The notes: generated by a model from the sequence alone, not told the origin. A stretch of 64,000 bases of DNA from Hyphomicrobiales bacterium (GCA_900469475.1 UBXG01000022.1:1-64000); one strand, 5' to 3'. Shown: positions 49,447-58,637, counted from the stretch's first letter. Numbers and translations: made by a program.

Positions 49447-51636
49447 ATGTCCAATATCGAAGAGTTTCCTGCCGCCGCGCCACGGCTGACCGAGTTCGAA
49501 GCGCTCACCGCAGCTGCCCCAACTGTCCTCGATGCGATCCCTGGCGCGGTCTATCTCTGCGACCAGAACGGCTGGCTCGTCCGTTATAACTCCGAGGCAG
49601 CGGAGCTGTGGGGACAAACTCCCACCGTGGGCGACAAGCGTGCCCGCTTCTGCGGATCTCACGCCCTCTTCCTCCCAGATGGCACTCCGCTTGCGCATAA
49701 CGTCTGTCCCATGGCAACCGCCGTCTTTGCCGGTACATCGACCCGCAATGCCGAGGTCGTTATGGAGCGGCCGGATGGCTCTCGGTTCACGGCGCTCGTC
49801 AATATCCGAGCCCTGAAGGATCATGAAGGCAGGATTCAGGGGGCGATCAACTGCTTCCAGGATATCTCCGACCATAAAGCGCTCGAAGAAGCGATCCAGC
49901 AGAAGACCGCCGATCTTGAGGATTTCTTCGAGAACAGCGCGATCGGCCTGCATATCGTCGGCGGCGACGGCATCATCCAGCGCGCCAACAGAGCCGAGCT
50001 AGCGCTTCTCGGCTATACGGCTGAGGAATATGTGGGACGCCATATCGCCGAGTTCCACGTGGACGCATCCGTCATCGGCGACATCCTCCACAAACTGTCC
50101 TGCGGTGAAAAGCTCGACCGGTATCCCTCCCGTCTGCGTGCCAAGGACGGGTCCATCAAGCAGGTGCTGATCACCTCCAACAGCCGGTTTGAGGACGGGA
50201 AGTTCATCAGCACGCGCTGTTTTACCACGGACGTGACCGGTCTTCGTGAGGCCGAGACTGCCCGCCGCGAAATCGACGAGCGGCTGGCCGCAACCTATGA
50301 CGCCGCCACGATCGGGATTGCAGAAGCTGACAAAGACGGCCGTCTGCTGCGCGTCAACGATACTCTCTGCCGGATGTTGGGACGCTCCCGCGAGGAGCTG
50401 CTCAACATGACCTTCTTCGACTATACACAAGAAGAGGACCGAAACGAAGATGGCGCACAGTATGCGCGCCAGACTGCCGGCGAAATCGATAACTATGTCC
50501 TACGCAAACGGGCAATGAGGCCCGATGGCACTACGGTCTACCTGGATGTTTACAGCTCGTCCGTTCTGGATGCAGGCGGGGGCTTCCGCTACGGAGTGCG
50601 GGTACTCCAGGATGTTACTGCCACCAAGCAGATGGAGGACCGGATACGCGAGAGCGAACAACACCTGCGCGATCTGCTGGAGGCGCTGCCGGCGGCGGTT
50701 TACACAACGGATGCGACGGGTCGTATCACCTTCTTCAACAACGCTGCCGTGGAGATGTCCGGCCGTACGCCCCAGATCGGCGACATGTGGTGCGTGACCT
50801 GGCGTCTTTATAATACCGACGGCACGCTGCTTCCCCACGACCAATGCCCGATGGCGGTGGCGTTGAAGGAAAATCGTGCCGTTCGCGGCGCTGAGGCAAT
50901 CGCCGAACGGCCGGACGGCAGACGCATTCCCTTCATCCCCTACCCTACACCTCTTCATGACGCGGAGGGCAAGCTGATAGGTGCGATCAACATGCTGGTG
51001 GATATCACCGAGCGCAAGCAAGCGGAGAACAGACAAAAGGTCTTGATCGACGAACTCAACCATCGTGTGAAGAACACGCTCGCAACAGTGCAGTCACTGG
51101 CGGCCCAGACGGCGCGGCATGCTGATGGGGTGGCGGATTTCTCCCACCGGTTTGAGGCCCGACTCCTTGCCCTATCGCGCGCTCACGATTTGCTGACTAG
51201 ACGTCGCTGGGAGGGGACCTTTCTGGATGAGCTCGTGGGCGAAGTGTTGAGCGCGGTAGCCGGCAAAGCAGCCCAGCAGATCGAGGCGAGCGGACCGGCT
51301 ATCGATCTCGATCCTCGCGTGGCGCTCAATCTTACCATGGCGCTCAATGAACTCGCCACCAATGCCATAAAATTCGGTGCACTGTCATCGGATGCCGGCA
51401 GGCTTTCGATCACGTGGCGGCTGCAAGAAGGAACCGACCTGAAGCCGAGGCTGATCCTTGAATGGCGAGAGAGCGGAGGGCCGCCTGTCGCGCCTCCTCT
51501 ACGCCGCGGAACTGGCAGCCGGTTAATGGAGCGCTCCATTGAGCGGGATCACCGAGGTGAATTCGACCTGGTCTTCCACCCCGATGGGGTGATCTGTCGC
51601 ATGGCAATTACCATCGGAGTGGGCACGGATGAGTGA
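49447..51636 (+). CDS. HWE histidine kinase with four PAS domains
   Basis: The 729-residue soluble kinase has PAS domains at about 20-145, 150-270, 275-395 and 405-525, linked by short helices. The first and last resemble each other (both have LPDGTPLAHNVCPMA/LLPHDQCPMAVA), which points to internal duplication. The HWE core has His539 in DELNHRVKNTLA, the N box ALNELATNAIKFGAL and LEWRES, the WxE motif. A receiver gene overlaps its end by eight bases and is the probable partner. The ATG has GAGGGGATAAG in front. Confidence 0.92.
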   Translation: MSNIEEFPAAAPRLTEFEALTAAAPTVLDAIPGAVYLCDQNGWLVRYNSEAAELWGQTPTVGDKRARFCGSHALFLPDGTPLAHNVCPMATAVFAGTSTRNAEVVMERPDGSRFTALVNIRALKDHEGRIQGAINCFQDISDHKALEEAIQQKTADLEDFFENSAIGLHIVGGDGIIQRANRAELALLGYTAEEYVGRHIAEFHVDASVIGDILHKLSCGEKLDRYPSRLRAKDGSIKQVLITSNSRFEDGKFISTRCFTTDVTGLREAETARREIDERLAATYDAATIGIAEADKDGRLLRVNDTLCRMLGRSREELLNMTFFDYTQEEDRNEDGAQYARQTAGEIDNYVLRKRAMRPDGTTVYLDVYSSSVLDAGGGFRYGVRVLQDVTATKQMEDRIRESEQHLRDLLEALPAAVYTTDATGRITFFNNAAVEMSGRTPQIGDMWCVTWRLYNTDGTLLPHDQCPMAVALKENRAVRGAEAIAERPDGRRIPFIPYPTPLHDAEGKLIGAINMLVDITERKQAENRQKVLIDELNHRVKNTLATVQSLAAQTARHADGVADFSHRFEARLLALSRAHDLLTRRRWEGTFLDELVGEVLSAVAGKAAQQIEASGPAIDLDPRVALNLTMALNELATNAIKFGALSSDAGRLSITWRLQEGTDLKPRLILEWRESGGPPVAPPLRRGTGSRLMERSIERDHRGEFDLVFHPDGVICRMAITIGVGTDE

Positions 51637-52003
51637 GTTCAGCGGCATCAAGGTTCTTGTCGTAGAGGACGAGGGCTTGATCGCAATGATGATTGAAGAC
51701 ATGCTTCTGGAACTTGGTTGCCAAGTTGTTGCATCGGTGGCTGAGCTCAATGAAGCCCGCAGGGTCGCGGCGACGGTGCAGATTGATCTTGCTGTACTTG
51801 ACGTTAATCTAGGCGGGGAGCGTAGCTTTCCGATCGCGCGGATTCTGCGTGAGCGCAACCTGCCATTTTTGTTTAGTACCGGATATGGAGCCGATGGATT
51901 CCCTTCCGAATTTTCCGAATATGCCGTGTTGAACAAGCCATTTTCTGCCGAAGCGTTGAAGCAAACAATCGTGCTTGCTCTCGCAGCATCTCACCGTGCG
52001 TAA
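51629..52003 (+). CDS. Single-domain response regulator
   Basis: The 124-residue receiver has the acidic pair in VVEDEG, the phospho-acceptor in AVLDVNLGGE, a Ser/Thr switch in LFSTGYG and the lysine in VLNKPF. There is no output domain. Its gene overlaps the kinase by eight bases. The VLDVNLGGE / STGYG pattern is common in FRD-like and HWE-linked receivers, so it may pass phosphate on to another protein. Confidence 0.92.
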   Translation: MSEFSGIKVLVVEDEGLIAMMIEDMLLELGCQVVASVAELNEARRVAATVQIDLAVLDVNLGGERSFPIARILRERNLPFLFSTGYGADGFPSEFSEYAVLNKPFSAEALKQTIVLALAASHRA

Positions 52004-52172
52004 CTGATTTGACGAGGGGCTGGTCGTGCAAACTCAGCTCCCTCCGCCGCAGTGCAGCCAATTTTGCCCCTCGGGCTCCATGCGATAATCCGGGAGTGCA
52101 ATGAAAACTGAAGCAAGTGAAGACCGGTTGCATATCGGACGGCACGCAGCGTTTGGGCTCATCGCGGTTAAT
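52004..52172. other. Short spacer before IS630 fossil
   Basis: No coding pattern seen. Confidence 0.35.
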
Positions 52173-52551
52173 TCACTTAATCTGCGAGAGCGCATTGCCA
52201 GCGTTGTTGACAAGTCACGACATGCGGCAGGTGGGCATTTTTTGGCGTTCGATTTCCTTCGCCGTAAAGCTGATGTCGGCCTATCGTCAGTCCGGGAGCC
52301 CGTCACCGAAGCTCGAAGGTGGCTGGCGCTACTCCAAGCTCAATCCGCATCAGGAATTCCTGATGCGCCGGTGGCTGCGAAAAACGACATTACTATGCCG
52401 GAACTGGCATCCGAACTGGCCGGCCAGGACACGACCGCGCCCCTCGTCGATCTCGTGCTGGCTGATCCGGCGCAACAATGCCGTTATCCATGCAAGAAGG
52501 AATCAGTCGGCCGTAAAGAACTCGGAAGCGCTTGATATTTCGACGCAGATT
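52173..52551 (+). pseudogene. IS630-family transposase remnant with several frameshifts
   Basis: The pieces SLNLRERIASVVDKS, AVKLMSAYRQSGSPSPKL, EGGWRYSKLNPHQEFLM, NDITMPELASELAG and PSSISCWLIRRN lie in order in three different frames and together follow the N-terminal helix-turn-helix half of IS630 transposases. The catalytic half is missing. Multiple frameshifts show old decay. Confidence 0.8.
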
Positions 52552-52649
52552 TGACGGTTTAAAGTCATGTTTTTTGCCAGTAACGCGGAGCTTTGGCTCG
52601 GTTTCCTTGCAATATCAGAGTTCGGTTTCACTGCGTACTGAAGTCTGAT

Positions 52650-52790
52650 TCACTGCTTGTGTCGCGGCAAACCGGAGTCGATCATGTTCAAGCCGAGCCT
52701 CGTCGACACTTCGCTTAACATCGGCAATTTCGCGACGCTGTCGTCCACTCCCACGAGCTCGATGGCGATGATCTTCAATTGTGTGGTCAA
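52650..52790 (-). CDS. Possible 46-residue small protein
   Basis: TTG 52790 has AGGAAAGG four bases upstream, and the frame has strongly G/C-biased third positions for 46 codons: LKIIAIELVGVDDSVAKL, LSEVSTRLGLNM. Such bias in an otherwise fossil-rich spacer suggests a real or recently lost gene. The family is unknown; it may be a fragment of a larger protein. Confidence 0.3.
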   Translation of the reverse strand: MTTQLKIIAIELVGVDDSVAKLPMLSEVSTRLGLNMIDSGLPRHKQ

Positions 52791-53005
52791 TTAGCCTTTC
52801 CTCAAAAAGTCACTCGATTACCTGAAGATCCTTACCCCCAGGTTTTTCCCATTCTCAACCAAACTGAAGCATTCTTATAATTGCGTGCCAAGCGACACGA
52901 GGAAACCGCTGCCCATCGCGAGCTTAGTTAATGGATAAAGATTAGTTCGTGCATCATTCCGGAATATTTACCGCAATGATTTAGTTTTATCGACATAAGC
53001 AATCA
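52791..53005. other. Intergenic, AT-rich
   Basis: Upstream region of the second GGDEF-EAL gene. I see no gene. Confidence 0.35.
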
Positions 53006-53149
53006 ATGATATATATCTATATTGGATCGTGTCCCTCGACAATCGAGGGTGCTTTGTCGCTGGATATTCAAGCGGTGTTGCACATGGGGGCGGTTTCGTC
53101 GACGGGAGCGGCGGCCGATGAGGAGAATTGCCACGATGAGCGCTTCTGA
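53006..53149 (+). CDS. Possible 47-residue overlapping upstream ORF
   Basis: From ATG 53006 a frame with GC-rich third positions (LSLDIQAVLHMGAVSSTG, AAADEENCHDERF) runs to a stop 14 bases inside the GGDEF-EAL gene. A perfect seven-base hairpin, CCCTCGA-CAA-TCGAGGG, lies within it at 53033-53049. It may couple translation of the downstream gene. No ribosome site is obvious. Confidence 0.25.
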   Translation: MIYIYIGSCPSTIEGALSLDIQAVLHMGAVSSTGAAADEENCHDERF

Positions 53150-55214
53150 CTTCAAGTTCACGCCAGACATCCTGGTTCTCGTTGCCTGTGACGGCAATTC
53201 CGAGATTTTGGCCATGGCGGAGAACGTAAGAAAGGCCGGGTTATCATGCGTTTGCTTTTCGAATTTTCACACGATGACGGAACATTGGCGACATCTGAAG
53301 CCCGCCATTATCCTTGTTGACGCGGCGGTTGCCGATGAGTTTTTCCGCTGCCGCAGCGAAAACGAAGTTCTTCAAGATCTACCGGTGATCGAAATCGTCC
53401 CGCCGGATATCGATAGCCGTGTCAAGGCATTGGCGGCAGGCGCTGTGGATTGCATTGTTAAGCCTGTCATAAGTGAGGAATTGTTTGCGCGCTTGCGAAC
53501 GCAACTCCAACTGCAAGCGGCACAGAAGCAGGCCAAACTCGTCAGCTTGCAGTTCGCCACAACGCTGGACAACATAGGGCAAGGAGTTTGTTTCTTCGAT
53601 GCGGATCGGCGGTTGATTCTTTTCAACCGCCGTTATGCAGAAGTCTATGGCATAGAACCCGAAGCGATAAAACCGGGCATGACGTTGGAGGAAATTGCCG
53701 AGTTGCGGTATGCGGCAGGTGCTTGTCCGCCAGTCTCCCATCAGGAATACCTGGATTGGTGTGACTCGGTCAATTCGAGCCCTTCCCCGCAAAACTGGTC
53801 GGCCGAGCTCATGTCCGGAAAGGTCATCCGTGTGCATCATGAGCGTACTACTGATGGCGGATGGGTATCCACCCACGAAGATGTAACCGAGCACAGGGAT
53901 GCCGAGCGACAAATAACCCATCTGGCCTTGCATGATCCGTTGACCGACCTGCCAAATCGGGCAGCACTGAGACAGGAACTTGATGCCCTGATTAAAAAGC
54001 GTAGGGAAAGCGAGCTTCCATTCGCGGTGCTATGTCTTGATCTGGACCGTTTCAAAGAGGTCAACGACCTCTTCGGCCATAATACCGGTGACCTTCTATT
54101 GTGTACGATAGCCGACCGTTTGCGTGCCGTATCGGATGAGGCATTCGTCGGGCGGCTTGGCGGCGACGAGTTCATGGTGCTGGCCGAACTCGATGTCAAA
54201 CACGCATCGAGCCTGGCCGACAGCATCATTGCGTCCCTAAGCGAGGACGCCGATATCGATGGCACCCGGGTCAGGATCGGTGTGAGCATCGGCGTGGCGG
54301 TTTTCCCCGCAGACGGTGACAGTGCGGGGGTTCTGATGGGCAATGCCGACGCTGCGCTTTATCGCGCCAAAGCCGAAGGTCGAGGGACTTTTCGGTTTTT
54401 CGAGCCACAGATGGACCAATGGCTGCGCGAAAAGCGATCGTTGCAGCGCGACCTCCACGCCGCTCTCTCGCTGCAGCAGCTTGCCGTCGTTTATCAGCCG
54501 CAGGCCAACATCGGCGGAGAGATAATAGGTTTTGAGGCCCTGCTGCGATGGAACCATCCCACCCGTGGCAATGTTCCGCCTTCCGTCTTCATTCCGATTG
54601 CCGAAGAGAGCAGCCTGATTATCGAACTTGGGGAATGGGTGCTTCGTCAGGCTTGCAAGGAAGCAGCCTCCTGGCCGAATGAGCTGCTGATCGCCGTTAA
54701 TCTCTCGCCCGTGCAGTTCAAGCACGGTGATCTTTCGCATCTCGTGCGGTCCGTTCTCGTCGACACCGGTCTCGCGCCTGACCGATTGGAGCTTGAAATT
54801 ACCGAAGGCGTATTGATCGACGATTTCGAGCGAGCGATCGCGACGCTCGGACGTTTAAAGGGGCTCGGGGTGCGGATTGCCATGGATGATTTCGGGACCG
54901 GCTATTCCTCCTTGTCCTACCTGCAATCCTTCCCCTTCGATAAAATCAAAATCGATCAGTCCTTCATACGCAAGGCCGGGCAGTCACAGTCCGCCGCGAT
55001 CATTCGCGCGATTATCGGCCTGGGGCGCGGCTTGAATTTGCCAGTGATCGCTGAAAGCGTCGAATCCGAAGACCAGCTTGCGTTCTTGACCCGCGAAAGT
55101 TGCCATCAGGTGCAGGGTTATCTGGTCGGACGACCACAGCCGATTTCCAACTATGCCAGATATGTTGGTCGCGGGGTACCAGAATCCAATCAATTGTTGG
55201 TTGGTGCAAAATGA
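53136..55214 (+). CDS. Receiver-like/PAS/GGDEF/EAL protein, paralogue of the 2056 gene
   Basis: The frame is open from 53022, but ATG 53136 with AGGAGA at 53121 aligns exactly with the paralogue; the product has 692 residues. Domain order is the same: receiver-like (Asp62, Lys109 in IVKPV), PAS, GGDEF (RLGGDEFMVLA) and EAL (FEALLRW, DDFGTGYSSL). Both catalytic motifs are intact and no RxxD inhibitory site is seen. Unlike the first copy, the receiver lysine is kept, so this copy is more likely to be phosphorylated. Its stop overlaps the DUF982 start (ATGA), so the two are made together. Confidence 0.92.
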   Translation: MSASDFKFTPDILVLVACDGNSEILAMAENVRKAGLSCVCFSNFHTMTEHWRHLKPAIILVDAAVADEFFRCRSENEVLQDLPVIEIVPPDIDSRVKALAAGAVDCIVKPVISEELFARLRTQLQLQAAQKQAKLVSLQFATTLDNIGQGVCFFDADRRLILFNRRYAEVYGIEPEAIKPGMTLEEIAELRYAAGACPPVSHQEYLDWCDSVNSSPSPQNWSAELMSGKVIRVHHERTTDGGWVSTHEDVTEHRDAERQITHLALHDPLTDLPNRAALRQELDALIKKRRESELPFAVLCLDLDRFKEVNDLFGHNTGDLLLCTIADRLRAVSDEAFVGRLGGDEFMVLAELDVKHASSLADSIIASLSEDADIDGTRVRIGVSIGVAVFPADGDSAGVLMGNADAALYRAKAEGRGTFRFFEPQMDQWLREKRSLQRDLHAALSLQQLAVVYQPQANIGGEIIGFEALLRWNHPTRGNVPPSVFIPIAEESSLIIELGEWVLRQACKEAASWPNELLIAVNLSPVQFKHGDLSHLVRSVLVDTGLAPDRLELEITEGVLIDDFERAIATLGRLKGLGVRIAMDDFGTGYSSLSYLQSFPFDKIKIDQSFIRKAGQSQSAAIIRAIIGLGRGLNLPVIAESVESEDQLAFLTRESCHQVQGYLVGRPQPISNYARYVGRGVPESNQLLVGAK

Positions 55215-55501
55215 AAAGCAGCAATCTCACTTCGGTGCTCTATATCGACTTTGTCCATCGACATATGTTCGCTCCACTGAAGATAGCAATTCCTCTGTCG
55301 TGCGAACATTACTTTGTTAATTGCATCGAGGATGCCGTGACGCTGTTAACGGGGGACTTCTGGCCGCGACGCTACGGGCCAGATTACGAGGAGGCTCTTA
55401 TGGCCTGCATTGATGGGCTGCGTGAGCGTGTGCCGCCTTGGCAAGTCAGGCAAGCGCTTATTCGCGCGGCAGTGGACGCCGGTCTCGATATCGTCGGCTG
55501 A
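55211..55501 (+). CDS. DUF982 family protein coupled to GGDEF-EAL
   Basis: The 96-residue protein starts at an ATG overlapping the GGDEF-EAL stop. The DUF982 core reads FAPLKIAIPLSCEHYFV, LLTGDFWPRRYGPDYEEAL and VPPWQVRQALIRAAVDAGLDIV. Translational coupling suggests that this DUF982 protein acts with or on the cyclic-di-GMP enzyme, but no activity is known for the family. Confidence 0.88.
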   Translation: MKSSNLTSVLYIDFVHRHMFAPLKIAIPLSCEHYFVNCIEDAVTLLTGDFWPRRYGPDYEEALMACIDGLRERVPPWQVRQALIRAAVDAGLDIVG

Positions 55502-55544
55502 ACCTTTGAAATTTCTTAGCTTAGCAGTCGGAACTCGCGAGAAG

Positions 55545-55610
55545 GTGCGGAATAATGACGATCGTGACGCTGCGGCAATCGCTGAAGCGGCGAGCCAAAC
55601 AGCAATCTGT
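55545..55610 (+). pseudogene. IS110-family transposase scrap
   Basis: The reading VRNNDDRDAAAIAEAASQ matches the conserved KxDxxDAxAIAEA motif of the IS110/IS1111 DEDD transposases; sequence on either side does not continue the family in any frame. Only about twenty residues support this. Confidence 0.45.
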
Positions 55611-55712
55611 CAATCGTGTCGTAACGGAGCCACCCATGGCTTCCAGGAGGGTACCGGCTTCTGCTTGCATAGGGTCTGCGCAGAACCACCCCGACCAGAC
55701 AAGGTCTCTTGG

Positions 55713-55937
55713 TTATTTCAAGGCGATCCGCATCCGCTGGTCTTTAATAGCTTTGATGATGCGAAGGTTGACGCCCGGCTGGCGTAAGATTTCGATATCG
55801 CTCATACCGTCAAAATCTGAAAGGCGCCTGAAGTGCGCGCTGCGCAAGCGCGAGACGAACCGCTTAGATAAGCCGCTGTTTTCCAAAAGGTCCGGATCGT
55901 CATCCTGCAAATCGTCAAACTCTAAATCAGACTTCAT
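55713..55937 (-). CDS. Small acidic protein with RpoA-CTD/helix-hairpin-like domain
   Basis: The 74-residue protein starts at an ATG with AAGGAAAG in front. An acidic head (LEFDDLQDDDPDLLEN) is followed by GLSKRFVSRLRSAHFRRLSD, then FDGMSDIEILRQPGVNLR and IIKAIKDQR, a pattern like the helix-hairpin-helix of the RNA polymerase alpha C-terminal domain. It could bind DNA or RNA polymerase. It stands alone, between an IS110 scrap and the DUF3991 pseudogene. The function is unproven. Confidence 0.55.
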   Translation of the reverse strand: MKSDLEFDDLQDDDPDLLENSGLSKRFVSRLRSAHFRRLSDFDGMSDIEILRQPGVNLRIIKAIKDQRMRIALK

Positions 55938-56289
55938 TGTCTTTCCTTCTCGTTCTATTGAGGTAGATCAACTCGTGGCATCTTCGCGCTGGAGCAATAG
56001 AATATTTGTACGTTCTTATATACGATAATAACGAGTCGGAAAAGGTTGTGTTGGCGAGAGAGCTGTACCTTGCCATTGGTCAGGACGTAGTCGCACTGGG
56101 CTCGAGGCCGAATTGCACAACAGAAGTCTGCAATACCAGCGCGGGAGACCATTTGGGCACAATCCTGATCGGGAGGCTGGAGCTCATCAGCGTTGTGAAT
56201 CGATAACGGCTGATTGATTCAAAAGTCTCGTTGGAAGGCGACAGTCGATTTCGCGATGCTGCCAGCATGACTCTTTACCCCTATAGGCT
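55938..56289. other. Intergenic stretch
   Basis: No gene supported. It holds the promoter of the small acidic protein and the 3' flank of the DUF3991 pseudogene. Confidence 0.4.
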
Positions 56290-57082
56290 CTATTGCCAGC
56301 GCATCGATGCGGCCAGGAAGTCTATCGTCGAGCCTGTATTCGCATCTATCACTACAGTTGCAACCAGTCGCAGCCAACCTCATCGGCAATGTCACGAAGC
56401 CGGCCGGCGAAGGTTTCGCCCTGGGGATTTGCGTCGGTAGCCGCGACCAGAACAATACCGGGACGCGCGGACAGCTTGTGAACTGCCGCTTCTGTCGCCG
56501 GCGACCACCCGCCGCCGGTGCTAAGATAAAGGCTGCCCTCACGCAGCCCCCGGGACCGCGCTCTTCCCAGCCGGTGACAGCACCATCGTCATTGACATGC
56601 GCTGCCCACATGCTGCCATAAGGGCCTTCCCGAAGGACGTCATTGTAGATGGCCTCCCGGATGATTGTTGCCGGAAGGCAGCGCCCAGTTCCCAGATAGC
56701 GCCAGGTCATCGACCCCTGCCATGGGCTCCGCCGTTTTGCCCAGCGTTCCCGGATGGAAGTGCTGTGAGCGCGGCTTCTCGACGGCCGAGACCAAACAGA
56801 ATCCGTAGCGATGACGCCGACGAGGTTGGCCACCCGGTCAAGCGCTTCGACAAAGGTGACGTCGTCCAGATGCTCCGCGAGACCGAAGACATCGCCTTTC
56901 GCGTCCGACAGTGGACCGAACCAACCCCGCCCCCCGTGAATGACGATGACGATTTCCGCGCCGCGCCGGTATTTTAATGCCTTGCGGGTGCTTTCCTTGA
57001 CGTCGATGGCAAAGCCGGCCTGTTCCAGCAAGGCTGCGCACGGGACACGGTCCCGAAGTTCTTCCAGCTTCTGTTTCTCCAT
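56290..57082 (-). pseudogene. DUF3991/Toprim plasmid gene, decayed
   Basis: From ATG 57082 the first 175 or so residues are normal: LEELRDRVPCAALLEQAG, KALKYRRGAEIVIVIHGG, GDVFGLAEHLD and REGPYGSMWAAHV to GWEERGPG. About 50 residues of the Toprim start are then deleted and the frame shifts; the continuation (REGSLYLSTGGGWSPATE, GIVLVAATDANPQGE, FAGRLRDIADEVG) is in another frame, and a further shift precedes the end (IDFLAASMRWQ). DUF3991-Toprim proteins are typical of rhizobial plasmids and conjugative elements, where they may act in DNA processing. This copy is inactive. Confidence 0.85.
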
Positions 57083-57300
57083 ATTTTCCCGGCGCTTTCG
57101 CGTCCGCCCTTCTCTCCAGATTCATGTCTCGCGCAATTTGTGGGACCGTTTCCGGCGGCCGCGAAGAGCAAAGGGGGCAAGGGCGCGCCCTGGCAATCTG
57201 CTGATCTGCAGATCAACGCCTACCGTCGGTGCCAAAGCGCGGCGAAGCTTCCCTTGCCGCCTGCCGCTCGCACGCGGCACCTCGGAGAGGAAATGCCGGC

Positions 57301-57477
57301 TCAATGAGCCGGCCAAGGATGGAATTCATGCACGATCTCCAGATCGTCTTCGTCATCGAGTTCGTCGCTCGGCAGAACGCCGAACTCGTCGCCGGACCTG
57401 AACAGCGTGACCGGAACCATCAGAGTGCGGGAAAGCTGGAAGGCATGGTTCTGCGCAAGCAAAAGATCGGTGTTCAT
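57301..57477 (-). CDS. Small conserved-type protein next to DUF3991 gene
   Basis: ATG 57477 has GGAGCC seven bases upstream; the frame is open further to 57642 but lacks a start site there. The 58-residue product reads LLLAQNHAFQLSRTLMVP, VTLFRSGDEFGVLPSDELDD and ends HEFHPWPAH. It is acidic and probably cytoplasmic. It lies on the same strand upstream of the DUF3991 remnant and probably belonged to the same plasmid operon. The function is unknown. Confidence 0.55.
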   Translation of the reverse strand: MNTDLLLAQNHAFQLSRTLMVPVTLFRSGDEFGVLPSDELDDEDDLEIVHEFHPWPAH

Positions 57478-57740
57478 CTGAGGCTCCATCTTTGGAGCGG
57501 GCCATTCCCGCTCGATGGCTCCCGTCAGTGTCCGGAAGCGGTCGCGATCACCGCGAAGGCGAGAGCCGAAGCGGCCGCAGCTTGCTAGCGGCCCCGTCAG
57601 CGGGTTGATCGACGGAGATCCGAGGCCGGACCAGGAAGCCATCCATCAAGAGCAGGAATGGGACGCCTCAATAGATTTGCCTCCGGCCGACTCTCAATTG
57701 GAACATCGAGGCATGCAGCCACAGCGGTATCAAGCCTGAA

Positions 57741-58247
57741 GTGCAGGAGGGGCTTGCGAAGCTCATGGGGGTGCCGCAGGCGAATGTCCGGCTAGAGTTT
57801 TGCCGCCGTATCCTGACCGCCTATGCGAGGGGGCGCATCCCCTATGATAATTACCTTCAGTTCATGCAAGGCGGCGGTATGCCTGCGAGTGTTTCGAGGG
57901 CTTTGAGGATTTCGGGCTCAGGCCCAAGGAAACCACAGAGCCAGGGAAACGGTGAAATCGTTCTTCCGGCTTCAGCGAGAATGGATTCTGGTGAGACATT
58001 CAAGGGCTCGACCGTCGCATCAAACGGGAAGGGCCGCTTCTCGGTTCAATCGTCTCGAAAGGCCGTGAAATGTTCTGGCGCCTACGATCTCAGCGACCGA
58101 CGTCCGACAATCACACTTCCGGTCAAATGCACGGACGGCCGCAACGGCAAAGTCGAGGTGACGCGGGCACCGGATATGATGTCGGCCTGGGGAAAGGTGA
58201 AGCTTTCCGATGGGAGCGCGGGCCGGCTGACCGTTGGAAGGGACTGA
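57741..58247 (+). CDS. Hypothetical protein with C-terminal beta-rich repeat region
   Basis: The 168-residue frame from GTG 57741 begins with a helical segment (LAKLMGVPQANVRLEFCRR, ILTAYARGRIPYDNYLQFM) and ends in a beta-rich region (GRFSVQSSRKAVKCSGAYD, PTITLPVKCTDGRNGKVEV, GKVKLSDGSAGRLTVG), where two cysteines could pair. The start is uncertain: the frame stays open upstream to 57675 and no ribosome site is clear. I do not recognise the family; rhizobial proteins with similar DG-rich tails are often exported. Confidence 0.5.
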   Translation: MQEGLAKLMGVPQANVRLEFCRRILTAYARGRIPYDNYLQFMQGGGMPASVSRALRISGSGPRKPQSQGNGEIVLPASARMDSGETFKGSTVASNGKGRFSVQSSRKAVKCSGAYDLSDRRPTITLPVKCTDGRNGKVEVTRAPDMMSAWGKVKLSDGSAGRLTVGRD

Positions 58248-58637
58248 AATAGTTGTCGTGGCTTGTGGGCCGCTGTCCTGCTTGCGATTGGGTTGCAGCT
58301 GCCGCTTTGCTCTTAAGGCGCAGCCGCAGGCGATTGATGGCGGCTGGGACGTTCTATCGGATCAGGCCCTTGAAGAGCTTATAGGGCAGGTCCTGGACCG
58401 CTCTGGTGGGTCGATTGGAACTCGGTGGTGAAGCGGGTTGTCAGAAGAGGCGAAATAGCTAACTACATCAATCATTTAGTTCCATAACCCGTCTTATGCG
58501 TGAATAGCAACTGTAAATTGTTGCGTTGCATGTCATGCAACTGAATTCCGCTCGCTGTACCGGTTCGTCCGTCAGGCATTTGCCGGTTCTCCGGCGGGCA
58601 TGTACGGGTGTTATCACGCTCCCGATCTTGAGGCATA
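58248..58637. other. Intergenic stretch before LysR gene
   Basis: No supported gene. One short frame, ALEELIGQVLDRSGG, shows some coding bias but no start. An AT-rich segment lies around 58440-58530. Confidence 0.4.

Noticed and set aside
55555..56028. 157-codon plus-strand frame
   Set aside because: It runs antisense over the small acidic protein, which has a better ribosome site and composition.
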